A stretch of 64,000 nucleotides of DNA. Source: Hsuehochloa calcarea. Lineage: Eukaryota > Streptophyta > Magnoliopsida > Poales > Poaceae. The notes beneath the pieces were generated by a model. It was given only the letters and a program-made list of their open reading frames with translations. It had not been told where the DNA came from and made no database searches. A program made the translations under genes and the position numbers. This document shows positions 45,381 through 56,847 of this stretch, one piece after another. The number at the start of each line of letters is the position of its first letter. Positions within the stretch are counted from its first letter, which is position 1. The DNA is taken from positions 13,135,232-13,199,231 of the forward strand of contig CM070599.1 of the NCBI GenBank assembly GCA_036346395.1, read 5' to 3'.

Positions 45381-48300
45381 ACCAAACCAGACAATCTACA
45401 CATAACACATGGGACTCTGGCTCCAACTCTCGATCAACCTTTTCATCTTAACAATGAGCACATCCTTTAACCAGGATCACACAACAGAACTTGCTTTAAA
45501 CAACTCTTTTATAACCAGAACCCAATCGAAAATAGCGGATCCTCATCACTATCACAAAATGGCAACTTTATCCAAAAAGGATCGAACTCAAAAGCGAAGA
45601 TTCATCATGAAATCTGTTCCACTTTTCCAGTAGGCAATTTACATATAAACACCTCACAAGCCGAAAGAGAAACCACTCGAATACCCAAATCGATTACTTT
45701 CTTTATTCTTTCTGAACTGATAAGAACCACGCATGCCAGTCATAAGGTCAAACTCCATTTGCGAAAGACATCCGTCACAACCGCATGGTTCAAACAAGAA
45801 TCAAGAGAGCGTTTCACTACTCGAGGAAAAAAAAATATTTTTTTTGTTTTAGAAATAGAATTTCTCTCAAAGTATGGAACCCCATTTCATCCATATCACA
45901 CTAACTCATTTCTCTTAAATTGGCAACCTCAGCACTAAGCTCAACCCGAATTCACCATTCACACCTCTGTAGAGAGATTTTAATGACTTCCACAAAAATA
46001 TACTCTAGCCGACACCTCTACTAACGGAGAAATTTTGGGCAGATGACTTCCAAATGCATTCCCAAAATGGACCTTCACACAAAAACACGTCACTTCAATC
46101 CTTTAATAATGAATTACTTGGATATCACCTCACACATTCCCATGTGCTTCCTCAAATGAGTTATATCAATGATCATCCCACCATTCTGAATATGCTCTTT
46201 CTACTACTGTTACACATAATCATTGGCAACCCAGGTTCTAGCATAAAAATATAACCCAATTTCAATCTCTAGAACTCCTACAACAACTTCTTGTAAAGAC
46301 ATCGAGGAATCCTCCGATTCTTTCAATAAAATTCCCACATTCCAAACATACTCAATCCTTATCGTCCACATGTGAATATTTTCTCGACCAACTTATATTA
46401 TAGAAGAATTCTATCTCCCAGAGGGTTATTCACTAAAGCCAGGGCATACCTGCTGACATCTCAACGCTCCCTACTATCCGATTAATTGACATCACGATTA
46501 GATTACTTCGCCAATCCTACTCTCATTAAATTACACCTTCATACTTTGCCTACACAACCTGGTAAAGTACCCAATCGTCTCTAATAAACTAACCAAGGTT
46601 TCCATTCGTCCAACAATTCCAATGTTCCACTCAACTTGAACAAATAATCTTTAACCGCAAACCACTATAGGTTCTATTAGTTACAATATTACGATCGGTT
46701 TAGCCCCAAAGACAAAACTTCCTATTTAAGTCAAACCCTCTCCAGGGATTACTCCAAGAAATCAACTTATCACTCAATGCTTCTCAATCAAATTGACACC
46801 TAGAGTCTCACAAAATCTTTCACTTGACTACCACCAATCAGTTGCTCTACCATCTATGAGGTTTTGTAAAACAATTCATTATTCCTTTCTCAAAAATAAA
46901 GGCAAATAACAATAATGATTCCAGCACTTAGAAAAACATTTTCCATTCACAACAAATTCAAGATCAATAGAAAGAGTCATATAGCGATGAACTCAGAAAA
47001 CAAAAGATGAGACCACAGATAAGGACATAAGTCCCACCAGAAGGGAATATCAAATTTCCGCCAACAAAATAAGCATTGCCATTGAAACTCAAGAAGCTTT
47101 TAAACGGCAATGAAAGAAAAGTTAAACGCGCTTAAATAAGTTGTAAGTTACCAAACTTAACTCCAATCTCAAATACTTCTACTACACTTGTTTCTTTTAA
47201 TCAAGGACATAATTTCTTTGATTACAAATCACATTGCCACCTCAACCAAAAGAGCCTTTAAGATCAAACCTCATGAATTACGCAAGGACCAAATAGAACT
47301 TTCCGACATGTCGCTTTGCCCAACAAATTTCAGTTTACCACATAATTCAGGAACTACCAAAGGCCATGAGTGCAAAACTCCAAACTTGCATTTAACTGAT
47401 ATTACAAAAGGCGATCAACTTGCATCCTTTCTAAAAGAATCGTCACCACACCCACAAGTCATAACCCCTAACAGATATTCTTACTAACATTAAGACTAAC
47501 ACACTCTCAACATGATTCCTTATCATCAACTCTTCCATTATAAAGCCCCCAAAAGTTCACCAAATTATTACATACTACTTTACCATCCCATCTTCAAAAT
47601 GAGAGTATACCGAAACCATACAACCTTACTATCACAGCTACTTTGTTTTAGAAGGCATCCACTACACAAATTAAAAGGTTTTACCAACACCCTCTCATCA
47701 AGAACATGCTATTATCCGATGATTCCACAATTATGTAGGCATAAGCCACTTATTTAATCACATCCGTTCAACTCTTAGTGATGCCCCACACCAAATGTTA
47801 ACACACAACAATTACATCCCAACTATCGTTGTTACCGACTGGCTTCATTATAAAGTTTAATTGCTACCACCCTTTCTTTGCAAATCACATAAATACTTAC
47901 AACCACATATTCAACACTTCCTCTTCATGTTTAGATTTCACCTGAATCACACTAGAATTTCAAGAATCAAAATATTACATCGATCAAATGTCTCACCAAC
48001 ACTACAACCAAATCCATCGCGTTATCTATGTAGACGAACTATCTAAAACTCCTCCCATAACTTCGAGTTTCACCGATATTCAATCCCTTCCACCTCTTGT
48101 ACACAATTCCAACAATTAATCATACTAAAGAATATGTAAGTCTAGCAACCATATATAATCAGCAAATAGCCAATTTACAATATTCTCTGCATTAATGTCC
48201 TCTAATACAACGTTCAAACACCTCCTTACCGTAACCATCACCAATGGTTATATTAATCCATTGAAACCCAATACTCCAAATTATCTAAGAAATTTATCAA

Positions 48301-49236
48301 ATCCCACAATCTTAATGATCAGACGAGTTCATCAATATCTCACACTTCTTAATAAATCTCGACTTCCTAATAGGTATAAACATACCTTCAGTCACAATTC
48401 ATCAAGAACTACTAGACGACAACATCAACTTAATCAATTTCACTTCCAAAGATACTAGTTAAGATTAATCATGTACCATGCCATTGACCTAACTTGGTAC
48501 TCATACCAAATCAATTATCTTCCATGCTTACGACTTCTTACCTTAATACAACAAAACGTTACAAAAGGGTTTTGACACTTTCCTTCCTAAAGAAGAAGCA
48601 TTAAACTCCATTTACCCATAAAAGAGAGTGCATGGACCGAAACTTCACATATTAAAGGACTTGTAAAATATATTTTTTTCTACCCAAAATGCCAAGCGAA
48701 TAACTGAGCCGTGCTTCACAACAAGAAGACAAAACTCCCATGAAGGGACCAACCTTGCAGAACAACAACGTTCACAAGTAGCCAAAAGTATCTCAAAAGT
48801 TGAAAGAACAATATTTATTTAAAAGAAACAATAGAGACCACTTGAATCCCGTCCAAGAAAAGTCCATCAACCGCAAAAGCTACAACCAGAACACCAGGTA
48901 CGGACTCAAGGAAGACAAAAACTTCTCCAAGAGATCATCTCCAACCTTGGTAACTAAGTTACTCGAGGGAAACCATTGCTAATCCCATACCACCAACAGT
49001 GGCACACTTTGACTATGCCCATGACCACAACCAAACTTTACCTCTCGACAACGATTATTCCCTTACAGGACCATCATATAATCGATAAATAAGCAATCGT
49101 ACTCAATTAGTATCAGCAACCATCAATATGATATAACAGAAACGTGAATGCAATACTTTGCCCATTCCCATCCTACTGTGCACAGTGTGTCAATTTAATT
49201 TTTTTTTCTTTTCTAGCTACCACGGACCTGAAGCCC
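45381..49236 (-). other. Non-coding, G-poor internal region of the chimera
   Basis: Almost 3.9 kb without a recognisable protein on either strand. The plus strand is rich in A, C and T and strikingly poor in G (for example 2 G in the 60 bases from 47881), so the element's sense strand is C-poor. It lies where gag and most of pol of the gypsy element should be. This resembles LARD-type derivatives that keep size but not coding capacity. Small open frames here (45409, 47188, 48195 and others) show no family features. Confidence 0.7.
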
Positions 49237-49248
49237 GCTCTGATACCA
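49237..49248 (-). other. Outer primer binding site beside LTR-A
   Basis: TGGTATCAGAGC on the minus strand, two bases from the LTR-A start. Identical to the site at 42870-42881. Confidence 0.9.
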
Positions 49249-49250
49249 AC

Positions 49251-49500
49251 TGTAACACCCTGACCCAAATTCGGCTCAATGCCCAGCCCATCGTGGGGCG
49301 GACCCGCCCACAAATAGCACCTCACTTACACTTTCGTCCTCGCTTCGTGTAAAAGGGTTAACCCGAAGGTGCTACGTTTGGATCAAACATGCATTATATA
49401 CTACTACAACTCACTTGAGACAAGCAATGTGGGACTAATCCCACCACACAACTCCTCATGGGCCACATGGGCCACACTACGAGCAGGCCGGGGTATTACA
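49251..49500 (-). mobile_element. LTR-A, 5' copy (250 bp)
   Basis: TGTAACACCCTGACCC...GGGGTATTACA on the plus strand. The PBS lies at its inner side and the TSD TCAAG at its outer side (49501-49505). Confidence 0.92.
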
Positions 49501-49557
49501 TCAAGAGTCTTGTTCCAGTCTCAGGTTGGGCTGGGGTGTTACATCAAGAGTCTTGTT
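49501..49557. repeat. 14-bp duplication enclosing a transposon end
   Basis: TCAAGAGTCTTGTT is present at 49501-49514 and again at 49544-49557. Between them lie 29 bp ending GTTGGGCTGGGGTGTTACA, which matches the terminal sequence of other LTRs here (the complement of the LTR-B start; also the end of the LTR at 52757-55238). The second copy is continuous with gag. It looks like the footprint of an earlier insertion or a repair event at the same target. Confidence 0.85.
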
Positions 49558-51216
49558 TAAAGCTTCAATCTCAATTGTAAGCTTAGGACAATTTTCATAA
49601 GAAGCAGCTCTAGAGTAAACAACCATTTCGGTCATCTCTTGCATTTTAATCCTATTGTTCTTACAATGAGAGCAAGTGTGACTAGCATCAAATTTTTACA
49701 ATTCTTTCAAAGAGCTATCCAGTTTTAATTCTAGCAACGCACAATTTGAGCAAGTTAAAGGAATAGCGTTTAAAGCAGTCACATCAAGCGGAATGGCATC
49801 CATGTAAACAGAACTAGACTTGAGAGATTCTAGTTCAACAAGAGCATCTTTTAATTGATTTTCAACAGAGGAATGAGCAGTTTTCAAGCTTGTCAACTCA
49901 ATAAGCAAGCTAGAGCATGAATTACAAAAATCATCAGGATTAATGGATTTGAGCCTAACAAATTCTAGGTTCAAATTATCAATCATAGTATCCTGTTTCT
50001 TAATCAATTTAGCTTGCTTATGCAGTTTTTGTTCAGCAAGCACCAAAGCCCTTTTCATATCAGGAAGTGAAGGGCATACCTCATCGGGATCACTAAAAGG
50101 ATCCTCGTTGTTGGAGGAGTCGCTGGCGTGGCTGTTCTTGGCCATGAAACACATGCCCGTGAAATCACGAGCCTTCTTCTTGCCACGGGAGTCACTCTTG
50201 TCGTCCTCCGCCTCCGAGTCCACATCGCTCATGCTCACATCCTCTAGAGCTTCAAGGACCCGACTGATAAACTTCTGATAGTTTGTCTTCTTGGGTTTAG
50301 CATCCCTCGCTTGAGGATGCCTTTGTGACTCCTCCTCTTTGCCCTTCAGCTTGGGGCACTTAGAACGAATGTGGTTTGGCTCACCACATTCGAAGCATGT
50401 TATAGGTCCATCTCTCCTCCTACTCCTCACCTTATTGTAAACTCTCGTGAATTTGGTGGATAGGAGGGCTAAGTCATCTTCAGGTAGTCTCTCAAGTTGC
50501 TCATCGCTCAAAGAATGCAATGCAGATAAGGAAAAACCAGATGAGCTACACTCCAAAGAATCAAAAGAACTACCCTTAGATAAGTCGACCACTAAAGCCA
50601 TTGGATCTGTCTTGGGGAGACGCGAGATAAAATCAATCTCATGCGTCTTCAACCTCGAGTAAAGCTTATCCATGGTAAGCTCACTCATGACAGTGTTATC
50701 GTTTATGGCAGTGATCTTCATCCCCCAGACCTTCACATCAAGAGCACCCAAAAGCTGGCGTGCATTTTCAGACTCAGTAAAAATAAGATCAACAACGCGG
50801 AGATTATGAAGAATCTTGGAAAATCTTCCCCACAGCTTATCTAAAGACTCACCAGACCTTTGCTCGATATTAGAATATGCTTTCTTCAGCTGGTTCTGTC
50901 TCACTTCCTTGATCGCAGTGGACCCCTCGTGATAATCACAAAGAGTCCGCCAGATCTCATGAGCAGACCGCAAATGAGCAACACGCTCAAACTCAGATCG
51001 ATTAAGACCTTGAATCAAAAAAAATTGAGCCTTGTTGTTGCCCTCCACATCTGGAGTGATCAAATTGTCATCGGCTGGCACGACATAAAGGTTTTTCACC
51101 TTAAGCCAAATTGCGTGCCCTTGAGCCTCGATGTAGGCCTGCATTCGAGCCTTCCAATAAGCAAAATCAACTCCATCAAAAACATGTGGACTGATTGAAT
51201 ACCTGTCAGTCGCCAT
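49558..51216 (-). pseudogene. COP-M gag, 5' part with first zinc knuckle
   Basis: The start is the Met at 51216 (MATDRYSISPHVFDGVDFAY), 42 bases from the PBS, with no competing start. The UBN2-type copia gag core follows (FFLIQGLNRSEFERVAHLRS, EIWRTLCDYHEGST, VRQNQLKKAYSNIEQRSGES), then an acidic linker (LEDVSMSDVDSEAEDD). Before that linker comes the CCHC knuckle CFECGEPNHIRSKC at about residues 275-288. A coiled-coil-like region (ALVLAEQKLHKQAKLIKKQD) leads to a TAA at about 49696. The same frame goes on (SHTCSHCKNNRIKMQEM) to the chimera insertion. Gag would form the particle. There is one stop in more than 500 codons, so decay is slight. Confidence 0.9.
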
Positions 51217-51257
51217 GGCTCCAAAGACCGGTTAAGATCAATGAGAAGAGCTAACCG

Positions 51258-51269
51258 GCTCTGATACCA
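51258..51269 (-). other. COP-M primer binding site
   Basis: TGGTATCAGAGC on the minus strand, two bases inside the 5' LTR (51272). A perfect initiator-Met tRNA complement. Confidence 0.92.
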
Positions 51270-52756
51270 CTTGTAGGACCGTAAAGGCGACTAGGGGGGT
51301 AAATAGGCGCTTTCTCAATATTCTCGCCTTAATCAAATTCAACACGAACTTTACTCCTTTAGCTATGAAAGCTAAGAAGATCAGTAAGCGCACAGAGGAA
51401 GCCTTGTGCTGAATTCGATAACCCCTTTAACCACAAGACACAAATGTAGAGAATTTAAATCGGTTCGACCGGCCGTTAATGGGTGGTCTGAATGCTGGCG
51501 GTCTGACCGCCGTATAAAAATCGGTCCGACCGATTTAGTCCAGAACCGAAACACAACACCCAAATCCAAAACGAAATTTGGTCCAACTTTTGATTCAACC
51601 AATGAAACTTGACCAAATTTGGAGCACACCTCCCTAAGAATATTAGAGACCTATTTCTAGCGATGATCGTTCAGATCCACTTCGTAGAAACGATCTCTTA
51701 AGGTTTAACCAAAGAAGTGCACAAACCCTAGAAATATGAAAAACTTGATTCAAGACTTGCTTGTGGGGGTTGATGATCTAGATGACTCTAGAAGTATTGC
51801 CACACATCAAAGCAAGATAAAATAGGTTAAGAGACCAAGCATAAACACTTGAATCAAGGAAGCACCAAAATCATCAAAAGAGAGAAGAACACAAGAGAGA
51901 CAATCGATCTCTTAAGCAAGCATCACAAGATTGATTGATCCAACAAGATGCTTACAAAGCCACTCCCTCAAGGAGGACAAGAGCTCAACAAAGAGCACAC
52001 ACATAATCTCTCCAACCCTAGCTTCTCCTCTCCTCTCCTCTCCAAACCTTAGAAAAAGGAAGAGGGGTTCAAATGAATGCTTCAGGGGGTTTTTCCTCTC
52101 CCCCTTTCTATTTATAGGAGAGACCTAGGGTTTCCACTAATGGGCTCCCATGAAGGCCCACACACACATGGGACCCACTCACACATAACTGTTGAAGCAC
52201 TCACCTGCTTCACCACGTGTAGGTTGATCAGTGGCTCTCATCACGTCGGCCAGTCTCTCCCGTCCGAATCCCATCGGAACCTCCCAGAGACTTGCACCGA
52301 CTTCCGCACCGCCTGATCCAACCAGCTGCACCGAACTACCCGTTCGATCCATCTTGCCCATTCTGCACCATGCTTGAGTCACATGACCTCACTCGGCATC
52401 CATGATCGTTCTGGATCTCAGCTCTCCAAGCGTAGTCCCGATCCACCTTACCGTTGACGTCATTGACCTGCAAGCCACCTACACAGCAATAGACAAACAA
52501 ATCGTCTCCGGGAACAAGTTCTTCACAACTTGACCCACGTTAGTTCCACAATACAATATGCAACAAGCATTGAAGTTCATACAATAAATACAATCAAAAC
52601 ACATCAATGCCAAAAAGGCTAACCTCCAAGTGATCGACGGTCTGACCGCCCCACACGGCCGGTCCGACCGATTTCAGACCGGTCGGACCGACTCCATAAC
52701 GGCGGTCGGACCGCCCGAAATGACTTAGCTAGAATTTCATCTTGAAAATCCGAAGC

Positions 52757-55238
52757 TGTAATACTCTGAAAATAAAATTAGTATTAATCGCGTCTTAAGG
52801 GTCGGAGAGTAATTAGTTAAATAGTATCATTAAATAATTAATTAAAAACGTCTTAAGGGCTTGTGCGTAATTAATAAAAAAAGAATTTGTGAAATTAGAA
52901 TTTTAGAATTTTTGAGAGGTATATAAATAGATTTTAGGGTCTCCAGAACCCTAGCTCTTTTCTTTTTCCACCCCAGCCGCGCCGTCATTTGTTTTCTTCC
53001 CGGCCAATCCTTGTGCGCTACTTTTTCTTTCTTTCTTTGACTGCCGTCTCCATTTGTCTCCAAAAGTACCGCGCTGCCAGGATTTTCACCATGAAAGCCG
53101 CAGTACCGCTGCGCATTGACCTCGCTAAGAGCCTCTTCTCATATTGGAACGTCATGGCCGAAGCAAGCTGACGGAATTCTTTGTTGCCTCTGTGCGTGTG
53201 CATTTTCCTGAGTTCGCTCTGCCGACCGCGTGGGCTATTTGTTGCTTTTTTCATCTTGAAAATCCGGTAGGATTACTTGCCTTGCTGCCGTCACTGCGTG
53301 TGTGTGACGAGCATTTGCCGAACCGATTACTCTTGCTCTGCTGCTTGGCTTGTGCTTATTCTTGAAGGCCAGTGCGCTTGTCCCCTACGCTTGACCGCGG
53401 CGTGGGCCGAGGTAGTAGCGATGGGCGAGTTAGTTGATCTGTTGATCATTAGTTGATCTGTTGGATTTTGTTTTATTGCACCTGACTAGCTATTTGCTGT
53501 AGGATAAATGAATGTTGTGATTAGAGAAGGGTATTCTGTACAGTGGATATAAATAGATGAATTAATTATTGCTAAGTAGAAATTAGCGGGTTGGCCGTAG
53601 CACTATTTAGCATGTTTTAGTCGGGAAGAAATTGAAAGTAGATTGGTTTCGGCCGCTGTTTTTGTTGTACAATTTATTCGGGTATCTTAATGGCGAATGT
53701 TGAAAATATCGTCTACTAGTCAATTGTAGATAATGTCGATATCTTTCTATAGCATATTTTAACATGTCAATCGGACAAGTAGATTTAGAGTTATGATTTT
53801 CGGAAGACCGCTGTTTTTGCGGTCGTCGTTATTCGGCGCTGTTTTGGTATACTGTAGATTAAAAATAGTAAACAGATTAATTAGTGTTTTTGATCTACAT
53901 GAAAGTTGTAGCTAATTGTCCAATGGTTCTGTAGAATCTGAGAACGCGCATTTTGGTTGAGTAAAACAAAAGTTATGAATTTAGTAAGACTGCTGTTCCG
54001 AAGCGGGCAGACCGACTTTCTGGGCTAAATACGGAGGGTTAGATGATTTAATTAGAAGTCTTCGTAATCTAAGAAAATGTGGATAATGTTATGAAGAATC
54101 CAGAATGGGGTGGTTTGTGATGATCGGACTTTCGAGTCAAAAGTTACGTTCGTTTTAGTACTAAGACCGCAATGGGTAACTTTTCGGTACCGGCGTATCG
54201 TGGTATATTTGGGGACGTGTAGGAGCGAAGCATTTTGATTGCTATTCTTGTTGCTGTGATTTGTATTGAAGTTGGTGTATTTAATATAGGAGAGGCGTCG
54301 TGCTTGTTGCCGTCTTCTAATCAAATCGTGCGTCGCAACTAGTACAGGCAAGTGCATGGTAGACAGCGATCAATGATCGATCTTGTTTTCTTTATCTTCT
54401 ATTACCATTATTGTTGTGCTTTTATTTTGTTTAATTGCAAGCAATGGAATGGTATGGATTTATATTGTTAATGGACATGATGAAAAGTTGGATATGATGT
54501 TTATGATGGAGTTTGCATGTTTGCATACATAAGCATCTTTGCATATGAGAAGGTGATCATGATTGATCACAACTCCACGGAGTGGAGGAGGTCCCGATCC
54601 TTTTGGAGGAGCAGGCTTGAGAGTGAATGTTGTCGCGAGCATTCACTCACGCTATACCGATATCTGTGAAAGAAGTGCATGTGGACATATAGATTAGAGT
54701 TGCATTGATATTTGAGATTAATGCATGAGAATATTAATGGAAGTACTGTGATGATAATGAAGTTATTGAATCTTTGTTGATTTATTATTGTTCGTTGTTT
54801 ATGGATGTGTTTGCTGAGTCGTGGACTCACCCTTGCTCTATTGTTGTCTTTAGGTGATCTTCGAGGATGCCGTAGCTGAGAGCGATTACAGCACATGGAC
54901 AACACATGATCATTCGCCATAATAATCTTTTCATTCAATATTGGTTTACACATGGTCATGTTAGAGGTTGAATAAAGTTTAGGATATCATTTGAACTAGA
55001 CTATTTGCTTTATTAGTTTGGATTCATATATTGATGCTACTTTGGTTTATTTACCTGTTATCATTCTCATTGATTATTTATTGTCGTTTGATCCATAGTT
55101 ATGCATGTTCTTTTGTGATCCATTGATATGATTATCATTGTTGTCTTGCTGTAATTATATAGTGTGTGTGTCAATAATTATTAGTTGGAAGAGTAGTGTG
55201 GTGGCATTCTAGGCTCTGTGTTGGGCTGGGGTGTTACA
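52757..55238 (+). mobile_element. 2.5-kb solo LTR (TSD GAAGC)
   Basis: TGTAATACTCTGAAAAT...GGGCTGGGGTGTTACA, flanked by GAAGC at 52752-52756 and 55239-55243. TATAAATAG at 52922 on the plus strand, followed by TTTAGGGTCTCCAGAACCC, gives the sense. Mostly AT-rich; its open frames show no protein family. It is a solo LTR, as there is no internal domain. It differs from the other LTR families in the window, although its last 19 bases resemble them. Confidence 0.92.
52922..52929 (+). promoter_or_regulatory. TATA box of the 2.5-kb LTR
   Basis: TATAAATA, followed by an ACCCTAG-rich start region, is typical for a plant LTR promoter. Confidence 0.5.
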
Positions 55239-55574
55239 GAAGCCTTCTGGAATTTTCAAATGAATAGAACTTTTGACTGGGAGCTCCAAAAATAATGTGA
55301 CCACATCCAGGAGACTCCCCTCACTTGCCTACACAACCTATTTTTGGCTCAGCTTCAAAAACCACTTTGAGGCAAGACCGGTCGGACCGGCAACCACGGC
55401 AAGTCGGACCTCTCCACGGGCGGTCTGACCGCCGATGCCACCGGTCAGACCGCCTGTGGTCTGACAGAACTGAAGCAAAACCGAAAACGCAAGATTTTGC
55501 AAACCAACAAAGCCATTGCCAATTGACTCATCATTCTAAGATCGTGCACATATCCTCACGATATCCACAGAGAG

Positions 55575-56004
55575 CTTGAAAATGTTTGGTTTTCCCCTTA
55601 GCCAAGAGTAGGCTACTGATGTGATTCTCCAATTGCTCCCTACGAGTTTTGAACCTATCATATTGAATTTTCATATGAATAGCATGGAGAAGTCAATGAC
55701 CGAGTTGCATAACATACTTAAAGGTGCTGAGGAGAGCATCAAGAAAAATTCTAATCATGTGATGATGGTTCAAAAGACTTCTAGCTTCAAGAAGAAGGGT
55801 ATGTCGGGGAAGGGAAAGGGCAAAGAAAATACTTAAGATGAGATTGAGAGTCTCAAAGCTAAGCTTAAGAAGCTCAATGTGGGTTCTGAGCCTGAATCAG
55901 AATGTTACTATTGTCATGGGACTGGGCATTGGAAGAGAAACTGCAAAAAGTACTTAGCAGAGATTAAAAAGAAGAAGGGAAGTAAGACTTCCAGTTCAGG
56001 TTAA
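55575..56004 (+). pseudogene. COP2 gag, 3' part with zinc knuckle
   Basis: This continues 37720-38136 after COP-M and its TSD. It reads ATDVILQLLPTSFEPIILNF, MTELHNILKGAEESIKKNSN and MMVQKTSSFKKKG, then after an in-frame TAA (about 55834) IESLKAKLKKLN and the CCHC knuckle CYYCHGTGHWKRNC, ending with a lysine-rich tail and a TAA at 56002-56004. The knuckle binds element RNA during packaging. A stop near 55608 (after LSQE) also breaks it. Confidence 0.88.
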
Positions 56005-56400
56005 TCTTGCCACTTCTCCTACCAGTTCTTGGGTATTTGATACCAAATTGGTTGCTCATATTTGCAATTCGATGCAAGGACTGATAAGGAGTAGAAGTTT
56101 GGCAAGAGGAGATGTTGATCTTCGTGTGGGCAATAGCGCAAGAGTTGCTGCATTAGCTATTGACACTTTACCATTAGCTTTAACCTCAGAATTAGTTATG
56201 GAACTAAATAATTGTTATTATGTTCCAGCCATAAGCAAAAATATTATTTCTGCTTCTTGTTTAGGAGCAGAAGGGTATGAGTTCAGAATAAAGAACAATT
56301 GTTGTTTAATTTATTTTGAAGATATGCTTTATGGCCATGCTCCATTGCTGAATGGATTGTATGTTTTGAATCTTTAGGATGAGCCCATATATAACATTAA
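56005..56400 (+). pseudogene. COP2 protease region
   Basis: It follows gag with a one-base frame change. The active site reads SWVFDTKLVAHICNSM, where the family has DTG or DSG, so the glycine next to the catalytic Asp is Lys. The rest (LRVGNSARVAALAIDT, NNCYYVPAISKNIISASCL, FRIKNNCCLIYFEDM) matches the copia protease and the linker to integrase. It would have processed Gag-Pol. It ends at a stop near 56377. Confidence 0.85.
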
Positions 56401-56704
56401 TGCTAAGAGACTTTGACCTAATGATTTGAATCCCACTTTTATTTGGCATTGTCGTCTAGGTCATATAAATGAGAAGCGCGTGATGAAGCTCTATAAAGAT
56501 TGTCTTCTAAGTTCATTTGATTTTAAATTATTTAAAACATGTGAATCTTGTTTACTAGGCAAGATGATTAAGGTGCCCTTCACGACCAGAGGTGAGAGGG
56601 CGAGTGACTTACTGGTCCTACTACATACGGATGTATGCGGACCAATGAGCACTCCAACCAAAGGTGGTTTTAAATACATCAAAATATTTACTGATGATTT
56701 TGCT
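56401..56704 (+). pseudogene. COP2 integrase, N-terminal part
   Basis: It reads NPTFIWHCRLGHINEKRV with the two histidines and FKTCESCLLGKM with the two cysteines, i.e. the HHCC zinc part. The core starts with LLHTDVCGPM, carrying the first catalytic Asp, and reaches KIFTDDF. At that codon the sequence changes into a palindromic array (56705). The frame is open from 56426 to the array. Confidence 0.88.
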
Positions 56705-56847
56705 GGTCGTATGGTGATACGACAATATCCAGACTAGTCGTATAGTGATACGACCAAGTTCAGAATAGGTCTAGACTAGTTGTATAGTGATACGACCAAG
56801 TCCAAACTAGTCGTATGGTGATACGACCAAGTCCAGACTAGTCGTGT
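56705..56847. repeat. GGTCGTATGGTGATACGACC array inside integrase
   Basis: Four to five imperfect 31-bp units (TCGTATGGTGATACGACCAA, GTCCAGACTAG) lie between FTDDF and the codons for GYVYLM, which are neighbours in copia integrases, so little or no coding sequence was lost. The insertion shifts the frame. The unit is that of the leader array at 37446-37643. Confidence 0.92.

Larger units (their letters stand above)
42422..49500 (-). mobile_element. TRIM/gypsy chimeric element (TSD TCAAG)
   Basis: The outer ends are two nearly identical 250-bp LTRs (42422-42671, 49251-49500), flanked by TCAAG at 42417-42421 and 49501-49505. In minus sense the order is: 5' LTR-A, PBS (49237), about 4 kb non-coding, gypsy pol tail (45380-45011), PPT (44946-44930), a 2-kb gypsy LTR-B (44929-42884), a second PBS (42881-42870), a 200-bp TRIM-like internal part, PPT (42686-42672) and 3' LTR-A. 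The 250-bp LTRs with a 212-bp internal part fit a TRIM. A larger gypsy derivative, LTR-B plus internal domain, lies exactly between that TRIM's PBS and its 5' LTR. The element sits in COP-M gag. Confidence 0.88.
38137..55569 (-). mobile_element. Complete gag-only copia element COP-M (TSD GAGAG)
   Basis: The LTRs are 38137-40012 and 51272-55569 (the latter about 1.81 kb after removing a nested solo LTR). On the plus strand both start TGTAGGACCGT and end ACGATATCCACA. GAGAG flanks the whole element (38132-38136 and 55570-55574). PBS (51258-51269) and PPT (40013-40029) show minus sense. The internal domain codes a long gag in two pieces and nothing recognisable as protease, integrase or RT. It is therefore a non-autonomous element that needed enzymes from a relative. 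It is inserted in COP2 gag and was later hit by the chimera at 42422-49500 and the solo LTR at 52757-55238. Confidence 0.93.
51272..55569 (-). mobile_element. COP-M 5' LTR, interrupted
   Basis: It starts TGTAGGACCGTAAAGG and ends ACGATATCCACA on the plus strand. A 2482-bp solo LTR with 5-bp TSD splits it near its right end. After removal it aligns along its length with 38137-40012, except for about 65 bases missing in the first palindrome cluster. TATAAATAG is at 52108-52116 on the minus strand. Confidence 0.92.

Noticed and set aside
51258..51269. Possible tRNA fragments (TGGTATCAGAGC here, at 49237, at 42870 and similar at 36075)
   Set aside because: These are retrotransposon primer binding sites; no cloverleaf around them.
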